Positions 35,871-44,457 of a stretch of DNA of 64,000 nt are shown here, piece by piece. Positions within the stretch are counted from its first letter, which is position 1, and the number at the start of each line of letters is the position of its first letter. Made by a program: the position numbers and the translations under genes. The stretch comes from Reyranella sp. (lineage in GTDB: Bacteria > Pseudomonadota > Alphaproteobacteria > Reyranellales > Reyranellaceae), in the NCBI RefSeq assembly GCF_004297265.1, contig NZ_SCUT01000021.1, positions 97,952 through 161,951 on the forward strand, written 5' to 3'. The notes under the pieces were generated by a model, which did not search any database, was not told the origin of the DNA, and was given only the letters and a program-made list of their open reading frames with translations.

Positions 35871-37271
35871 CTATAGGCCGACGGACTTCGCGACCAGGGA
35901 AGCGAGCTGCTTGCGCAGGCGCGCGACCAGCCCCTGCTCCGACCGCTTGCCGATCAGGTTCTTCATTTCGTAGGGATCGCTCTTCAGGTCGTAGAGTTCG
36001 TCGCACGCGACGCCGTCGAGCGATTTCTGCGTCCAGTGGATGTACTTGTGACGCTTCGTGCGGATCGCCTTGTAGCTCATGCCGACGAGCCACGGCATGG
36101 CGTTCTCGCTGAAGTATTCGCACATGAACGACGTGCGCCAGCCCTTGGGCTTGGCACCCTTGGCGAGCGGCTTGAGGGACGTCCCCTGCATCGTCTTGAA
36201 GTCGGCCGCCTTTCCGCCCGCGAGGTCGACCAGGGTCGGCGCGATGTCCAGCGCCAGCACCAGCTCGTCGTTCACCGTGCCCGGCTTGAACCAGGCCGGG
36301 TAGCGGATGAGGAACGGCGACTTGATGCCCTCCTCGTAGGCAAAGCGCCGCTCGGGGCCGAGCCCATGCTCGCCGAAGAAGTAGCCATTGTCGCCGAGGA
36401 ACAGGATGAAGGTGTTGTCGAGCTCGCCATTCTCCTCGAGCAGCTTGAAGATGTCGCCCATGCCCTCGTCGACCGAGGCCATCATCGCGGCGCGCAGGCG
36501 GATTTCCTCGTCCGTGCCGGCGAGGATCCCGTCCAGCACCTTGCGGGAGGCGTCGTTGACCCTCATCGCATGGGCTTCCGTCCAGGCCGGCTTGTCCTTG
36601 ACCACATCGGCAGCCGGTAGTGCATTGGGCCGGCGCGGAAAGTGTTCGCCCTTGTAGAGGTCGGCATGGCGCGGTGCCGGGCGGTAGCCGCCATCGGTGA
36701 AATCGATCGTGCCGTCGGCCGCCTGGAAGGCATCGGGATGCACGGCCTTGTGCGCAAAGAACAGCGCGAAGGGCTTGTCGCGCTTCTTCTTCAGGAAGTT
36801 GACGGCGTGCCCGTTCAGCAGGTCGGTGATGTAGCCTTCGTACTTCTTCTCCTTGCCGTCGATGTTCAGCACGGGATCGATGATCGAGCCGTGACCGGGA
36901 AAGCTCACCCACTTGTCATAGCCCGGCCGCGGACCGCCGGAATTGCCCATGTGCCATTTGCCGATATGGGCGGTCTCGTAGCCCAGGCGCTGCAGGATGA
37001 CGTGGTAGTTCGGCAGGCGATGGCTGTGGGCGTCGCGCGCCACGTTGTCGATGATGCCGTGGCGGCTGGCATACTGGCCGGTCAGGATCGAGGCGCGGTT
37101 GGGCGAGCAGAGCGGCGTCGTGTGGAACGCCGAGGTGAACATCGCGCCTTCATGGCCGATGCGGTCGATATGCGGCGTCTTCATGTAGGGATGGCCGCAG
37201 ATCCCCAACTCGTCGAACCGCAGGTCGTCGATCAGCACGATCAGGAAATTGGGCTTACGCTTCTTTGCCAC
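35871..37271 (-). CDS. sulfatase (formylglycine-dependent, type I)
   Basis: An arylsulfatase-family hydrolase. From the GTG at 37271 (MAKKRKPNFLIVLIDDLRFDE) it has 466 residues, with metal residues DD at 15-16, and the maturation motif CSPNR at residues 55-59, where Cys becomes formylglycine (C-x-P-x-R). GKWH and DNGYFFGEHGL further support the family. No signal peptide, so it may act in the cytoplasm. An upstream GTG at 37307 is possible. The sulfatase and Bug genes together suggest catabolism of a sulfated compound, which is inference. A separate maturase gene was not seen. Confidence 0.85.
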   Translation of the reverse strand: MAKKRKPNFLIVLIDDLRFDELGICGHPYMKTPHIDRIGHEGAMFTSAFHTTPLCSPNRASILTGQYASRHGIIDNVARDAHSHRLPNYHVILQRLGYETAHIGKWHMGNSGGPRPGYDKWVSFPGHGSIIDPVLNIDGKEKKYEGYITDLLNGHAVNFLKKKRDKPFALFFAHKAVHPDAFQAADGTIDFTDGGYRPAPRHADLYKGEHFPRRPNALPAADVVKDKPAWTEAHAMRVNDASRKVLDGILAGTDEEIRLRAAMMASVDEGMGDIFKLLEENGELDNTFILFLGDNGYFFGEHGLGPERRFAYEEGIKSPFLIRYPAWFKPGTVNDELVLALDIAPTLVDLAGGKAADFKTMQGTSLKPLAKGAKPKGWRTSFMCEYFSENAMPWLVGMSYKAIRTKRHKYIHWTQKSLDGVACDELYDLKSDPYEMKNLIGKRSEQGLVARLRKQLASLVAKSVGL

Positions 37272-37388
37272 GATGAGGTCCCCACACTGGATTTCCGGCA
37301 AGCACACCGCGTGCCGAAATCAAACTAGCGAGCGGTGTTGACGGCGACCAGAGCGTCGCGCCCATATCGGCCGCGAAAGGGAAAATCC

Positions 37389-38600
37389 ATGACCGAGACT
37401 GCCCTGCCGCTGGCGGGATTGCGCGTATTGGACATCAGCTCATTCATCGCCGCACCGGCCGCGGCCGTCGTGCTGGGCGACTGGGGCGCCGACGTCATCA
37501 AGGTCGAAGGGCCGGACGGCGATCCCAACCGCCGGATCATGCAGGATTCGGCGAACTATCCGAAAAGCGAGGTCAACTATCCCTGGCAGATGGATTCGCG
37601 AAACAAGCGGTCCATCGTGCTGGACCTCAAGCAGGCGGACGCCCGCGCCGCCCTCGACCGGCTGATCGCGGTCTCCGACATCCTGATCTGCAACTTCCCG
37701 CCGCCGGTGCGCGACAAGCTGAAGCTCGCCTACGAGGACGTGAAGCAGGTCAACCCGAAACTGATCTACGCCTCCCTCACCGGCTACGGCGAGAGCGGCC
37801 CCGATCGCGACCGGCCCGGTTTCGACGCGACCGCCTACTTCGCCCGCTCGGGCCTGCTCGATGCGCAGCGCTACGAGGGCGGGCCGCCGGGTGTGCCCGG
37901 CCCCGCGCAGGGCGATCGCGCCACGGCAATGGCGCTCGTCTCGTCCATTCTCATGGCGCTCATCCACCGCATGAAGACCGGCGAAGGCTCCTGGGTCGGC
38001 ACGTCGCTGCTCGGAAACGGCCTGTGGTCGTGCGGCGTGATCGCCCAGGCCGCACTGGTCGGCGCCTTCCTGCCGCACCGGCCACCGCCCGACCGGCCCC
38101 GGTCGGCGCTGGGCAACATCTATCGCACCGCCGACGACCGCTGGCTGCAGCTCACCATCGTGCGCACCGACAAGCTCTGGGCGCCGCTCTGCCGGGCGAT
38201 GGGACTGGAGTCCCTGATCGACGATTCGCGATTCGCCACCGAGCCCGAGCGTCGCCTCAGAGCCGGCGAACTGGCCGGCATCCTCGGCGACACCTTCGCC
38301 ACGCAACCGTACGAGCATTGGCGCGAGGCGCTGGCGGCGCACAGCGTCACCTTCGGCGTCATCAGCCGCCCGCAGGACGTGCCCGACGATCCGCAGGCCG
38401 TGGCCTGCGGCGCCGTGGTGGACACCGCGATCCCCGACATGCCGCGCACCCTGGCCGATCCGATTCGCCTCGGCTTCGCCCGCCAGCGTATCGCGCATCC
38501 CGCCCCGGCACTCGGCGAGCACAGCGAGCAGGTGCTGCGCGAGGCCGGCATGAGTGCGCAGGAGGTGGCGGCTCTCAAGGCGAGCGGAGCGCTGCGATGA
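37389..38600 (+). CDS. type III CoA-transferase (CaiB/BaiF family), copy 1
   Basis: A 403-residue family III acyl-CoA transferase. The N-terminus PLAGLRVLDISSFIAAPAAAVVLGDWGADVIKVEGPDGDP is the CoA-binding start of CaiB/FRC proteins; the catalytic aspartate lies at about 176 (AQGDRATAM). Members move CoA between acids such as carnitine, oxalate or aromatic carboxylates. It overlaps the next gene, a paralogue, by ATGA. It is divergent from the sulfatase gene (117 bases). Acids involved are unknown. Confidence 0.87.
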   Translation: MTETALPLAGLRVLDISSFIAAPAAAVVLGDWGADVIKVEGPDGDPNRRIMQDSANYPKSEVNYPWQMDSRNKRSIVLDLKQADARAALDRLIAVSDILICNFPPPVRDKLKLAYEDVKQVNPKLIYASLTGYGESGPDRDRPGFDATAYFARSGLLDAQRYEGGPPGVPGPAQGDRATAMALVSSILMALIHRMKTGEGSWVGTSLLGNGLWSCGVIAQAALVGAFLPHRPPPDRPRSALGNIYRTADDRWLQLTIVRTDKLWAPLCRAMGLESLIDDSRFATEPERRLRAGELAGILGDTFATQPYEHWREALAAHSVTFGVISRPQDVPDDPQAVACGAVVDTAIPDMPRTLADPIRLGFARQRIAHPAPALGEHSEQVLREAGMSAQEVAALKASGALR

Positions 38601-39811
38601 CGGCGGACGAACCGCTGCCGCTGGCCGGCCTCACCGTCCTCGACATCAGTTCCTTCATTGCCGCGCCCGCCGCGGCGGCCGCGCTGGGCGACTACGGCGC
38701 CGACGTCATCAAGATCGAGCCGCCGGGCGATGGCGACCCGCACCGCAACAGCTTCCGCAACGCCAGCTACCCGCAGAGCGACCGGAACTTCCCGTGGCAG
38801 CTCGACGGCCGTCACAAGCGCTCGCTGGCGCTCGATCTCAAGACCGAGGGCGCCCGCACCATCCTCGAGCGGCTGCTGAAGCGGGCCGACGTGATGATCG
38901 TGAATTTCCCGCCGCCGGCGCGCGAACGGCTGAAGCTGCGCTGGGAAGACATCGAGCCGATCAACCCGCGCCTCGTCTACTGCTCGCTCACCGGCTACGG
39001 CGAGACCGGCCCCGATCGCGACCGGCCGGGCTTCGACATCACCGCCTATTTCGGCCGCTCCGGCATCCTCGATGCGGCGCGCTACGATGGCGGGCCGCCG
39101 GGCGTCTCGCTGCCGGCGCAGGGCGACCGCGCCACCGCCATGACCCTGGTCGCGGCAATCCTGATGGGCCTGCGGCGGCGCGATCAGACCGGCAAGGGCG
39201 GCTGGGTTGGGACCTCGCTCTACGCCAACGGCGTCTGGGCCAACGGCACCACCGCCGCCGGTGCGCTGGTCGGCGCGCAGCTGCCGGTGCGCCCGCCACC
39301 CGACAAGCCGCGCAATGCACTGACCAACCTCTACCGCACGAAGGACGATCGCTGGCTGCAGCTCTTGATGGTCCGCGACGACCGGCTGTGGGCGACCTTC
39401 TGCGACATCGTCGAGCGTCCCGAACTGACGGCCGATCCGAGATTCGCCGGACGGCCGGAGCGGCGGGCCCATGCCCAGGAGCTGCACGACCTGCTGGCAC
39501 CGGTCTTCGCCAGCCGTACCTACGCGGAGTGGGAAAAGCTCCTCTCCGGAACCGGCATTCCCTTCGGCGTCATCGGTTTGCTAGCCGACGTGATCGGCGA
39601 CGAGCAGGCCGAACATGCCGGCATCTTCGCCGACACGGCCAATCCGGCGATCCCGCGCACCGTCAACACGCCGATTCGCCTCGGCTTCGCGGCACCGCGC
39701 ACCGCCGGCCCGCCGCCCGAAGTCGGCCAGCACAATGACGAGGTGCTGCGCGAGACCGGCTTCAGCGAGGCCGAGATCGACGCCCTCAAAAAGTCCGGCG
39801 CTTTGGGGTAG
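38597..39811 (+). CDS. type III CoA-transferase (CaiB/BaiF family), copy 2
   Basis: A 404-residue paralogue of the preceding gene with the same layout: PLAGLTVLDISSFIAAPAAAAALGDYGADVIKIEPPGDGDP, LDLKTEGARTILERLLKRADVMI, SLTGYGETGPDRDRPGFD, and AQGDRATAM with the catalytic aspartate. By eye the two are very similar over their whole length, so they arose by tandem duplication. The ATGA overlap and shared length suggest they are produced together, perhaps as partner subunits. Confidence 0.87.
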   Translation: MTADEPLPLAGLTVLDISSFIAAPAAAAALGDYGADVIKIEPPGDGDPHRNSFRNASYPQSDRNFPWQLDGRHKRSLALDLKTEGARTILERLLKRADVMIVNFPPPARERLKLRWEDIEPINPRLVYCSLTGYGETGPDRDRPGFDITAYFGRSGILDAARYDGGPPGVSLPAQGDRATAMTLVAAILMGLRRRDQTGKGGWVGTSLYANGVWANGTTAAGALVGAQLPVRPPPDKPRNALTNLYRTKDDRWLQLLMVRDDRLWATFCDIVERPELTADPRFAGRPERRAHAQELHDLLAPVFASRTYAEWEKLLSGTGIPFGVIGLLADVIGDEQAEHAGIFADTANPAIPRTVNTPIRLGFAAPRTAGPPPEVGQHNDEVLRETGFSEAEIDALKKSGALG

Positions 39812-39820
39812 CCTCTCCGG

Positions 39821-40156
39821 ATGGCCTCCCGCTTCCGGACCTACGCCGAGTTCTGGCCCTTCTACCTGCGCGAGCACGCGAAGCCGTCCACGCGGGCGGT
39901 CCACTATGTCGGCACCATCGCGTCCGCTGTCCTTCTGGTCTGGGCGATCGCGTCGCAGAACTGGTGGTGGCTGCTGGGCGTGCCGGCGTTCGGCTACGGG
40001 CCGGCCTGGTTCGGTCATTTCTTCATCGAGAAGAACAGGCCCGCCACCTTCGAGGCCCCCGTCTGGTCGCTGATCAGCGACTACAAGATGTGCGGCCTCT
40101 TCCTCACAGGCCGCCTCGGTGACGAGTTGATGAAACACCAGATCCGCGCGCCGTAG
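39821..40156 (+). CDS. DUF962 / Mpo1-like membrane protein
   Basis: A 111-residue protein with the DUF962 pattern: EFWPFYLREHAKPSTRAVHYVGT, two hydrophobic helices (SAVLLVWAIASQNWWWLLGVPAFGYG), then WFGHFFIEKNRPATFEAPVWSLISDYKM. The yeast homologue Mpo1 is an Fe2+ dioxygenase of fatty-acid alpha-oxidation; the conserved histidines (HxxGT, GHF) fit a metal site. Start 9 bases after the CoA-transferase stop. Confidence 0.8.
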   Translation: MASRFRTYAEFWPFYLREHAKPSTRAVHYVGTIASAVLLVWAIASQNWWWLLGVPAFGYGPAWFGHFFIEKNRPATFEAPVWSLISDYKMCGLFLTGRLGDELMKHQIRAP

Positions 40157-40249
40157 AACGAGCCCGATTCGGAGGTGCGCTGGCCCCTTGCTTCCCGGGG
40201 GGGCCGACGCCACATTGCGGTCGAACCCTCCCATTCCGCTCGAGGACCC

Positions 40250-41179
40250 ATGGAAACGATGCTGCAGGGCGCCACACCGCAGGCTGCCCCCGCCGACCTG
40301 ATCAAGGACAGCGACCAGACGAAGTTCGCCAAGGACGTGCTCGAAGCCTCGCGTACGGTGCCGGTCATCGTCGATTTCTGGGCGCCGTGGTGTGGCCCGT
40401 GCAAGACGCTCCAGCCGATGATCGAGAAGGTCGTCAAGGAGGCGAAGGGCGCGGTCAAGCTGGTCAAGATCGACATCGACAAGAACCAGATGCTGGCCCA
40501 GCAGCTGCGCATCCAGTCGATCCCGGCCGTCTACGCCTTCTTCGGCGGCCGCCCGGTCGACGGCTTCATGGGCGCCGTTCCTGAGAGCCAGCTCAAGGAA
40601 TTCGTCGGTCGCCTCATCCAGGCGTCGGGGGGCGCTGGCGATCCGGCCGCCGCGGAGCTCGCGGAACTGCTCGAGCAGGCCAAGGCCGCGGTCGCGCAGA
40701 ACGACATGGACACCGCGGCGCAGATCTACAGCGAGATCCTGGGCGTCGAGCCGACCAACGTCGTCGCGCTCGCCGGCCTCGCGCGCTATCAGGTCTCGAT
40801 CGGCGACATTGAACAGGCCAAGGAACTGCTCGAGCAGATCCCCGCCAAGGAGCGCACCGGCGCCGACGTCGTGGCCGCGCAGGCCGCGATCGACCTCGCC
40901 GAGAAGGCCAAGGATGCCGGCCCGATCGCCGACCTCAAGGCCAAGGCCGAGGCCGATCCGAAGGATTTCCAGGCCCGTCTCGACCTCGCCATGGCCTATT
41001 GGGCCGGCAACCAGAAGCTGGAAGCCGTGGACGAGCTTCTCGCCATGATCAAGGCGGATCGCAACTGGAACGAGGCCGCCGCGCGCCAGCAGCTGCTGAA
41101 GTTCTTCGAGGCGCTGGGCTTCACCGATCCCATTTCCGTCGACGGCCGCAAGCGGCTTTCGACCATCCTGTTCTCATGA
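40250..41179 (+). CDS. thioredoxin-domain TPR co-chaperone (YbbN/CnoX-like)
   Basis: A 309-residue protein: an N-terminal thioredoxin fold with an active-site WCGPCK (Cys48, Cys51), and a C-terminal region of TPR-like helices (residues about 150-300, with LAELLEQAKAAVAQNDMDTAAQIYSEIL). This matches YbbN/CnoX, which binds unfolded proteins and passes them to GroEL; having both CxxC cysteines intact would allow it to reduce substrates, unlike the E. coli protein. The stop overlaps the Lon-N protein start by ATGA. Confidence 0.87.
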   Translation: METMLQGATPQAAPADLIKDSDQTKFAKDVLEASRTVPVIVDFWAPWCGPCKTLQPMIEKVVKEAKGAVKLVKIDIDKNQMLAQQLRIQSIPAVYAFFGGRPVDGFMGAVPESQLKEFVGRLIQASGGAGDPAAAELAELLEQAKAAVAQNDMDTAAQIYSEILGVEPTNVVALAGLARYQVSIGDIEQAKELLEQIPAKERTGADVVAAQAAIDLAEKAKDAGPIADLKAKAEADPKDFQARLDLAMAYWAGNQKLEAVDELLAMIKADRNWNEAAARQQLLKFFEALGFTDPISVDGRKRLSTILFS

Positions 41180-41904
41180 GTGACGAGCAGCGCTCCTCAC
41201 AGAGGCCGGCGCGCAATCCCTTCGAGCCGACCTTCGAGCAGCTGCCCGAGACGCTGCCGATCTTCCCCCTGTCGGGCGTGCTGCTGCTGCCCGGCGGCAA
41301 GCTGCCGCTCAACATCTTCGAGCCGCGCTACCTCGCGATGATCTCCGACGCGCTGGCGGGTTCGCGCATGATCGGCATGGTACAGCCGGTCCAGCCCGGC
41401 GGCTTCGCCGGCGACGGGCTGCCGACGGAGGCAGGACCGCCCAAGGTACACCGGGTCGGCTGCGCCGGGCGCATCACCAACTTCAACGAGACCGAGGACG
41501 GGCGGCTGATGCTGGTGCTGAGCGGCGTCTGCCGCTTCGACATCGTGCGCGAACTCGACCTCGCCCACGGCGGCTACCGCCGCGTCTCATCGGTCTTCTC
41601 GCCCTATCGCGCCGATCTCGACCATGCCGACGACGTCGTCGAACTCGACCGCGAGCGTCTGATGGCGGCGCTGGCCGCCTTCTTCCGCGGGCGCCAGCTC
41701 TCGACCGACTGGGATGCCGTGAACAAGGCGGCCGACGCCAACCTCGTCACCTCCCTGTCGATGGTGCTGCCCTTCGGCCCGGCCGAGAAGCAGGCACTGC
41801 TCGAAGCCGCCGACAGCACGGCGCGCGCCAAGCTGCTGATCGCCTTCCTCGAAATGAACGCCTTCGGCGAGCCGTCCGACACGCCGCCCAGCCGCAGGAA
41901 CTGA
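41176..41904 (+). CDS. Lon-protease N-terminal-like substrate-binding domain protein
   Basis: A 242-residue protein made of the LON_substr_bdg (PUA-like) domain: LPIFPLSGVLLLPGGKLPLNIFEPRYLAMISDAL, GRITNFNETEDGRLMLVLSGVCRF. It has no ATPase or protease domain. Such stand-alone Lon-N proteins are widespread in alphaproteobacteria and are usually encoded next to the YbbN-like gene, as here (ATGA overlap). Function is unknown; a quality-control partner of the co-chaperone is inferred. Confidence 0.85.
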   Translation: MSDEQRSSQRPARNPFEPTFEQLPETLPIFPLSGVLLLPGGKLPLNIFEPRYLAMISDALAGSRMIGMVQPVQPGGFAGDGLPTEAGPPKVHRVGCAGRITNFNETEDGRLMLVLSGVCRFDIVRELDLAHGGYRRVSSVFSPYRADLDHADDVVELDRERLMAALAAFFRGRQLSTDWDAVNKAADANLVTSLSMVLPFGPAEKQALLEAADSTARAKLLIAFLEMNAFGEPSDTPPSRRN

Positions 41905-41907
41905 TCG

Positions 41908-42822
41908 TCAGTCGGCGTAAGGCACCGAGGTGGACATCGCCGGCTCCTCGTGTCGCGCCCAGTAGAGTTCCTCGATGCGACGGGTCAGCCGGCCGGGCCG
42001 GCCATCACCGACGGGACGGCCTTCGTAGTTCACGACCGGCATGATGCCGCCCGCCGTGCTGCTGATGAAGATCTCCTCCGCCTCGGCCACCTCGTGCGCG
42101 TGCACGGACCGTACTTCGCAACGCAGCTGGAGCGTCTCGGCGATCTCGATTACGGTGCGGCGCGTGATGCCCTCGAACAGGCCGCGCGCCGGTGTGGCGA
42201 GCGCGCCGTTGCGGACGACGAAGACGTTGAAGCCCGGCCCCTCCGTCACGGTGCCGTCGGCGGCCGGCATCAGCGCGATGGTCGCATCGCGGTCGTAGGC
42301 CTCGAAGATCCCCATCGTCAGGTCGAGCCAGTGGAAGTTCTTGATCCGCTGGTCGAGCGATTCCGGCGGGATTCGCTGGGTATGCGACAGGATCATGCGC
42401 AGGCCCTCTTGCCGCTGGGCCTCGTCGGCGATCCACACGAAAGGCTGCGCGAAGGCATAGAGGCGGTTGCGGCACAGGCGCGGGTCGCGTGTACCCGCCG
42501 GCGGCAACCCGCGGGTACAGGTCACCTGCACGTAGGCGTCGCGCAGGCCCGACCGGCTGGCACACTCGATCATGATGTCCGCGATCTGCTGCCCCGTCAG
42601 CGGCAGCGACATGCGGAGACCGGCCATCGATGCCTGGAAGCGTTCGACATGGTCCATGAGCCGGAAGAAGCGTCCCTTCCAGACATGAGCGACATCGTAG
42701 GTCGCATCGGAGCGAACGAAGCCGCGGTCGAGAATCGGGACCGCAGCCTCCGACAGCTTCATCCAGCGCCCGTCCATGTAGGCCACACCCTTGATGCCGG
42801 CGGTCTCGCTGTCATGGTCCAT
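41908..42822 (-). CDS. fold-type IV aminotransferase, R-selective amine transaminase-like
   Basis: A 304-residue PLP enzyme of aminotransferase class IV (D-amino acid / branched-chain aminotransferase fold). The PLP lysine is Lys161 (RIKNFHWLDL), followed by the phosphate-binding TEGPGFNVFVV. The N-terminal SDATYDVAHVWKGRFFRLMDHVERF closely resembles the R-amine transaminase (ATA-117 type) active-site loop, including the Y-x-V pair, and TRGLPPAGTRDPRL and VPYD... motifs further match that branch. A D-amino acid or branched-chain role is the alternative. Confidence 0.82.
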   Translation of the reverse strand: MDHDSETAGIKGVAYMDGRWMKLSEAAVPILDRGFVRSDATYDVAHVWKGRFFRLMDHVERFQASMAGLRMSLPLTGQQIADIMIECASRSGLRDAYVQVTCTRGLPPAGTRDPRLCRNRLYAFAQPFVWIADEAQRQEGLRMILSHTQRIPPESLDQRIKNFHWLDLTMGIFEAYDRDATIALMPAADGTVTEGPGFNVFVVRNGALATPARGLFEGITRRTVIEIAETLQLRCEVRSVHAHEVAEAEEIFISSTAGGIMPVVNYEGRPVGDGRPGRLTRRIEELYWARHEEPAMSTSVPYAD

Positions 42823-42866
42823 TGTCGGGCCTCGATCCTTTTCGGGTTTGCAGACCCGACCATGCC

Positions 42867-43826
42867 TCATCGGGTTTCGATCGTCACATGCGCCAGCTCG
42901 TGCACCGGCATGAGGCGCTCGCGAATGGCCTCGCGGTCCGCGGTGCCGGCGACACTGAGGATCGCGGCATGGGCGCCGGGGCCGATCTGCCAGATGTGCA
43001 GATCCGTGATGCGCGCGTCGCCCGGCCCCTCGACCTGTTCCCGCACCTCGGCCTCGAGATGCGGATCGCTCGTGTCGAGCAGGACGGCGGCCGTGTCGCG
43101 CAGCAGGCTCCACGCCCAGACGGCGATCACGCCGCCGCCGACAATGCCCATGACGGGATCGAGCCAGATCCATCCGAGGTAGCGGCCGGTCAACAGGGCG
43201 ACGATCGCCAGAACGGAGGTCAGCGCATCGGCCGCGACATGCGCGAATGCCGAGCGGAGATTGTTGTCGTGATGGCCGTGCCTGTGCCCATGCTCGTGCT
43301 CATGCTCATGGTCATGGTCATGGTCATGGTCATGGTCATGATGATGGTCGTGATGGTGTTCATGGCCGTGACCGCCCGACAGCAGGAAGACGCTGGCGAT
43401 GTTGACGACCAGACCCACGATCGCAACGAGTGTCGCTTCGCCGAAGGCCACGGGTGAAGGATCGAAGAGGCGGCCGATGGACTCGGCGGCGATCCCCAGC
43501 GCGACCATCGCCAGGACCAGCGCCGACGCGAAGCCCGAAAGGTCGCCGACCTTGCCCGTGCCGAAGGTGAACCGGCGATCGGCGGCATGCCGCCGCGCGA
43601 AGGCGTAGGCGACGGCCGCCACGGCAAGCGCCCCGGCATGGGTCGCCATGTGGAAGCCGTCGGCCAGCAGGGCCATCGAATTGAAGACGATGCCGGCGGC
43701 GATCTCGCCCACCATCATCGACGCCGTCAGCATCACGACCCACAGCGTGCGCCGCGCATTTTCATCATGCCGCTCGCCGAGGAACACGTGATCGTGCGCA
43801 GGCGACTCCTTATCCCGCATGGTCAT
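42867..43826 (-). CDS. dmeF: CDF cation efflux protein, DmeF-like (Co/Ni)
   Basis: A 319-residue cation diffusion facilitator exporting divalent metal from the cytoplasm. Six helices; helix 2 carries ALLADGFHMATHAG (metal site His/Asp), helix 5 AFAHVAADALTS. The loop between helices 4 and 5 is a remarkable His/Asp/Glu-rich run (residues about 153-187). The cytoplasmic C-terminal domain follows (ITDLHIWQIGPG). Preceded by a CsoR/RcnR-type repressor (43836-44111) with all RcnR metal ligands and an operator, the pair matches the dmeR-dmeF cobalt/nickel resistance unit. Zinc export is the alternative. Confidence 0.85.
   Translation of the reverse strand: MTMRDKESPAHDHVFLGERHDENARRTLWVVMLTASMMVGEIAAGIVFNSMALLADGFHMATHAGALAVAAVAYAFARRHAADRRFTFGTGKVGDLSGFASALVLAMVALGIAAESIGRLFDPSPVAFGEATLVAIVGLVVNIASVFLLSGGHGHEHHHDHHHDHDHDHDHDHEHEHEHGHRHGHHDNNLRSAFAHVAADALTSVLAIVALLTGRYLGWIWLDPVMGIVGGGVIAVWAWSLLRDTAAVLLDTSDPHLEAEVREQVEGPGDARITDLHIWQIGPGAHAAILSVAGTADREAIRERLMPVHELAHVTIETR
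43311..43340 (-). repeat. GTCATG hexanucleotide microsatellite in dmeF
   Basis: Five perfect copies of gtcatg (30 bases), flanked by near-copies, encode the His-Asp dipeptide run of the cytoplasmic loop. Slippage would change the number of His-Asp units in steps of two residues without a frameshift. Confidence 0.85.
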
Positions 43827-43835
43827 GGCGCCCCC

Positions 43836-44111
43836 TCACTTGGCGTAACGGCGAACCACGGCGATGAGCTCCTCGGCGCCCGCCGCGCGCGCCGCCGCGT
43901 CGAGCCCCGGCCGGGCGACATGCTCGCGCACATGATCCTCGATCAGCTCGCCCATCAGGCCGTTGAGCGCACCGCGTGCACCGGCGACCTGCTGCAGGAT
44001 CGCGGAACAATCCGCGTCCTGCTCGATCGCCTTCTCGATCGCCGCCATTTGACCGGCGATCCGGCGGATCCGCGCGACCAGCTGCGCCTTCTTCTTCTGG
44101 AGATGTGCCAT
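43836..44111 (-). CDS. dmeR: CsoR/RcnR-family metal-responsive repressor, DmeR-like
   Basis: A 91-residue all-helical repressor. The nickel/cobalt fingerprint of RcnR is complete: His3, Cys35, His60, His64 (MAHLQ, DADCSA, EDHVREH). The pattern differs from copper-sensing CsoR and formaldehyde-sensing FrmR. It should bind the adjacent operator without metal and be released by Co or Ni, inducing the exporter 9 bases downstream. The ATG at 44111 directly abuts the operator. Confidence 0.88.
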   Translation of the reverse strand: MAHLQKKKAQLVARIRRIAGQMAAIEKAIEQDADCSAILQQVAGARGALNGLMGELIEDHVREHVARPGLDAAARAAGAEELIAVVRRYAK

Positions 44112-44130
44112 AGTATACCCCCCTATACTA
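44111..44130. promoter_or_regulatory. RcnR/DmeR-type operator
   Basis: TAGTATA-CCCCCC-TATACTA: perfect 7-bp inverted repeat around a six-C tract, the hallmark of type 2 CsoR/RcnR operators (AT-rich arms with a central G/C tract). It begins on the first base of the dmeR start codon, so repressor binding would cover the translation start. Confidence 0.85.
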
Positions 44131-44238
44131 AACTCACGAGCCTGGATACCCGCATGCGGCATCGTCGGCGCGCGGGCTAGGGGGGCCGCTGGGCGCCGTG
44201 CTATAAGAGCGGCACAAGAATCAGGGAATCACTGCACG

Positions 44239-44457
44239 ATGAGCCCTCCATCGGACGAACCTGCAGCTCCCCGCCGCGCCGGCGTGGACCCCAAGCTGCT
44301 CGAGATCCTCGTCTGTCCCGCGACGCACGGCCCGCTGGAATACGACGCCGCGGCCGGTGAACTGATCAGCCGCAAGGCCGGCCTCGCCTACCCGATCCGC
44401 GACGGCATCCCCATCATGCTGGTGAGCGAGGCACGCCCACTGCGGGACGTGCCATGA
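44239..44457 (+). CDS. Trm112-like family protein (YcaR/UPF0434)
   Basis: A 72-residue protein with the Trm112p signature: [50 protein letters not shown]. Trm112-like proteins activate methyltransferases in eukaryotes; bacterial YcaR function is not settled. Only one cysteine (VCPATHG) of the four zinc ligands is present, as in typical bacterial YcaR. It overlaps the DUF971 gene by ATGA (44454-44457). Confidence 0.88.
   Translation: MSPPSDEPAAPRRAGVDPKLLEILVCPATHGPLEYDAAAGELISRKAGLAYPIRDGIPIMLVSEARPLRDVP

Noticed and set aside
43311..43340. A CRISPR-like or other repeat array
   Set aside because: The repeats are 6-base units in frame in a coding loop, with no spacers and no cas genes.
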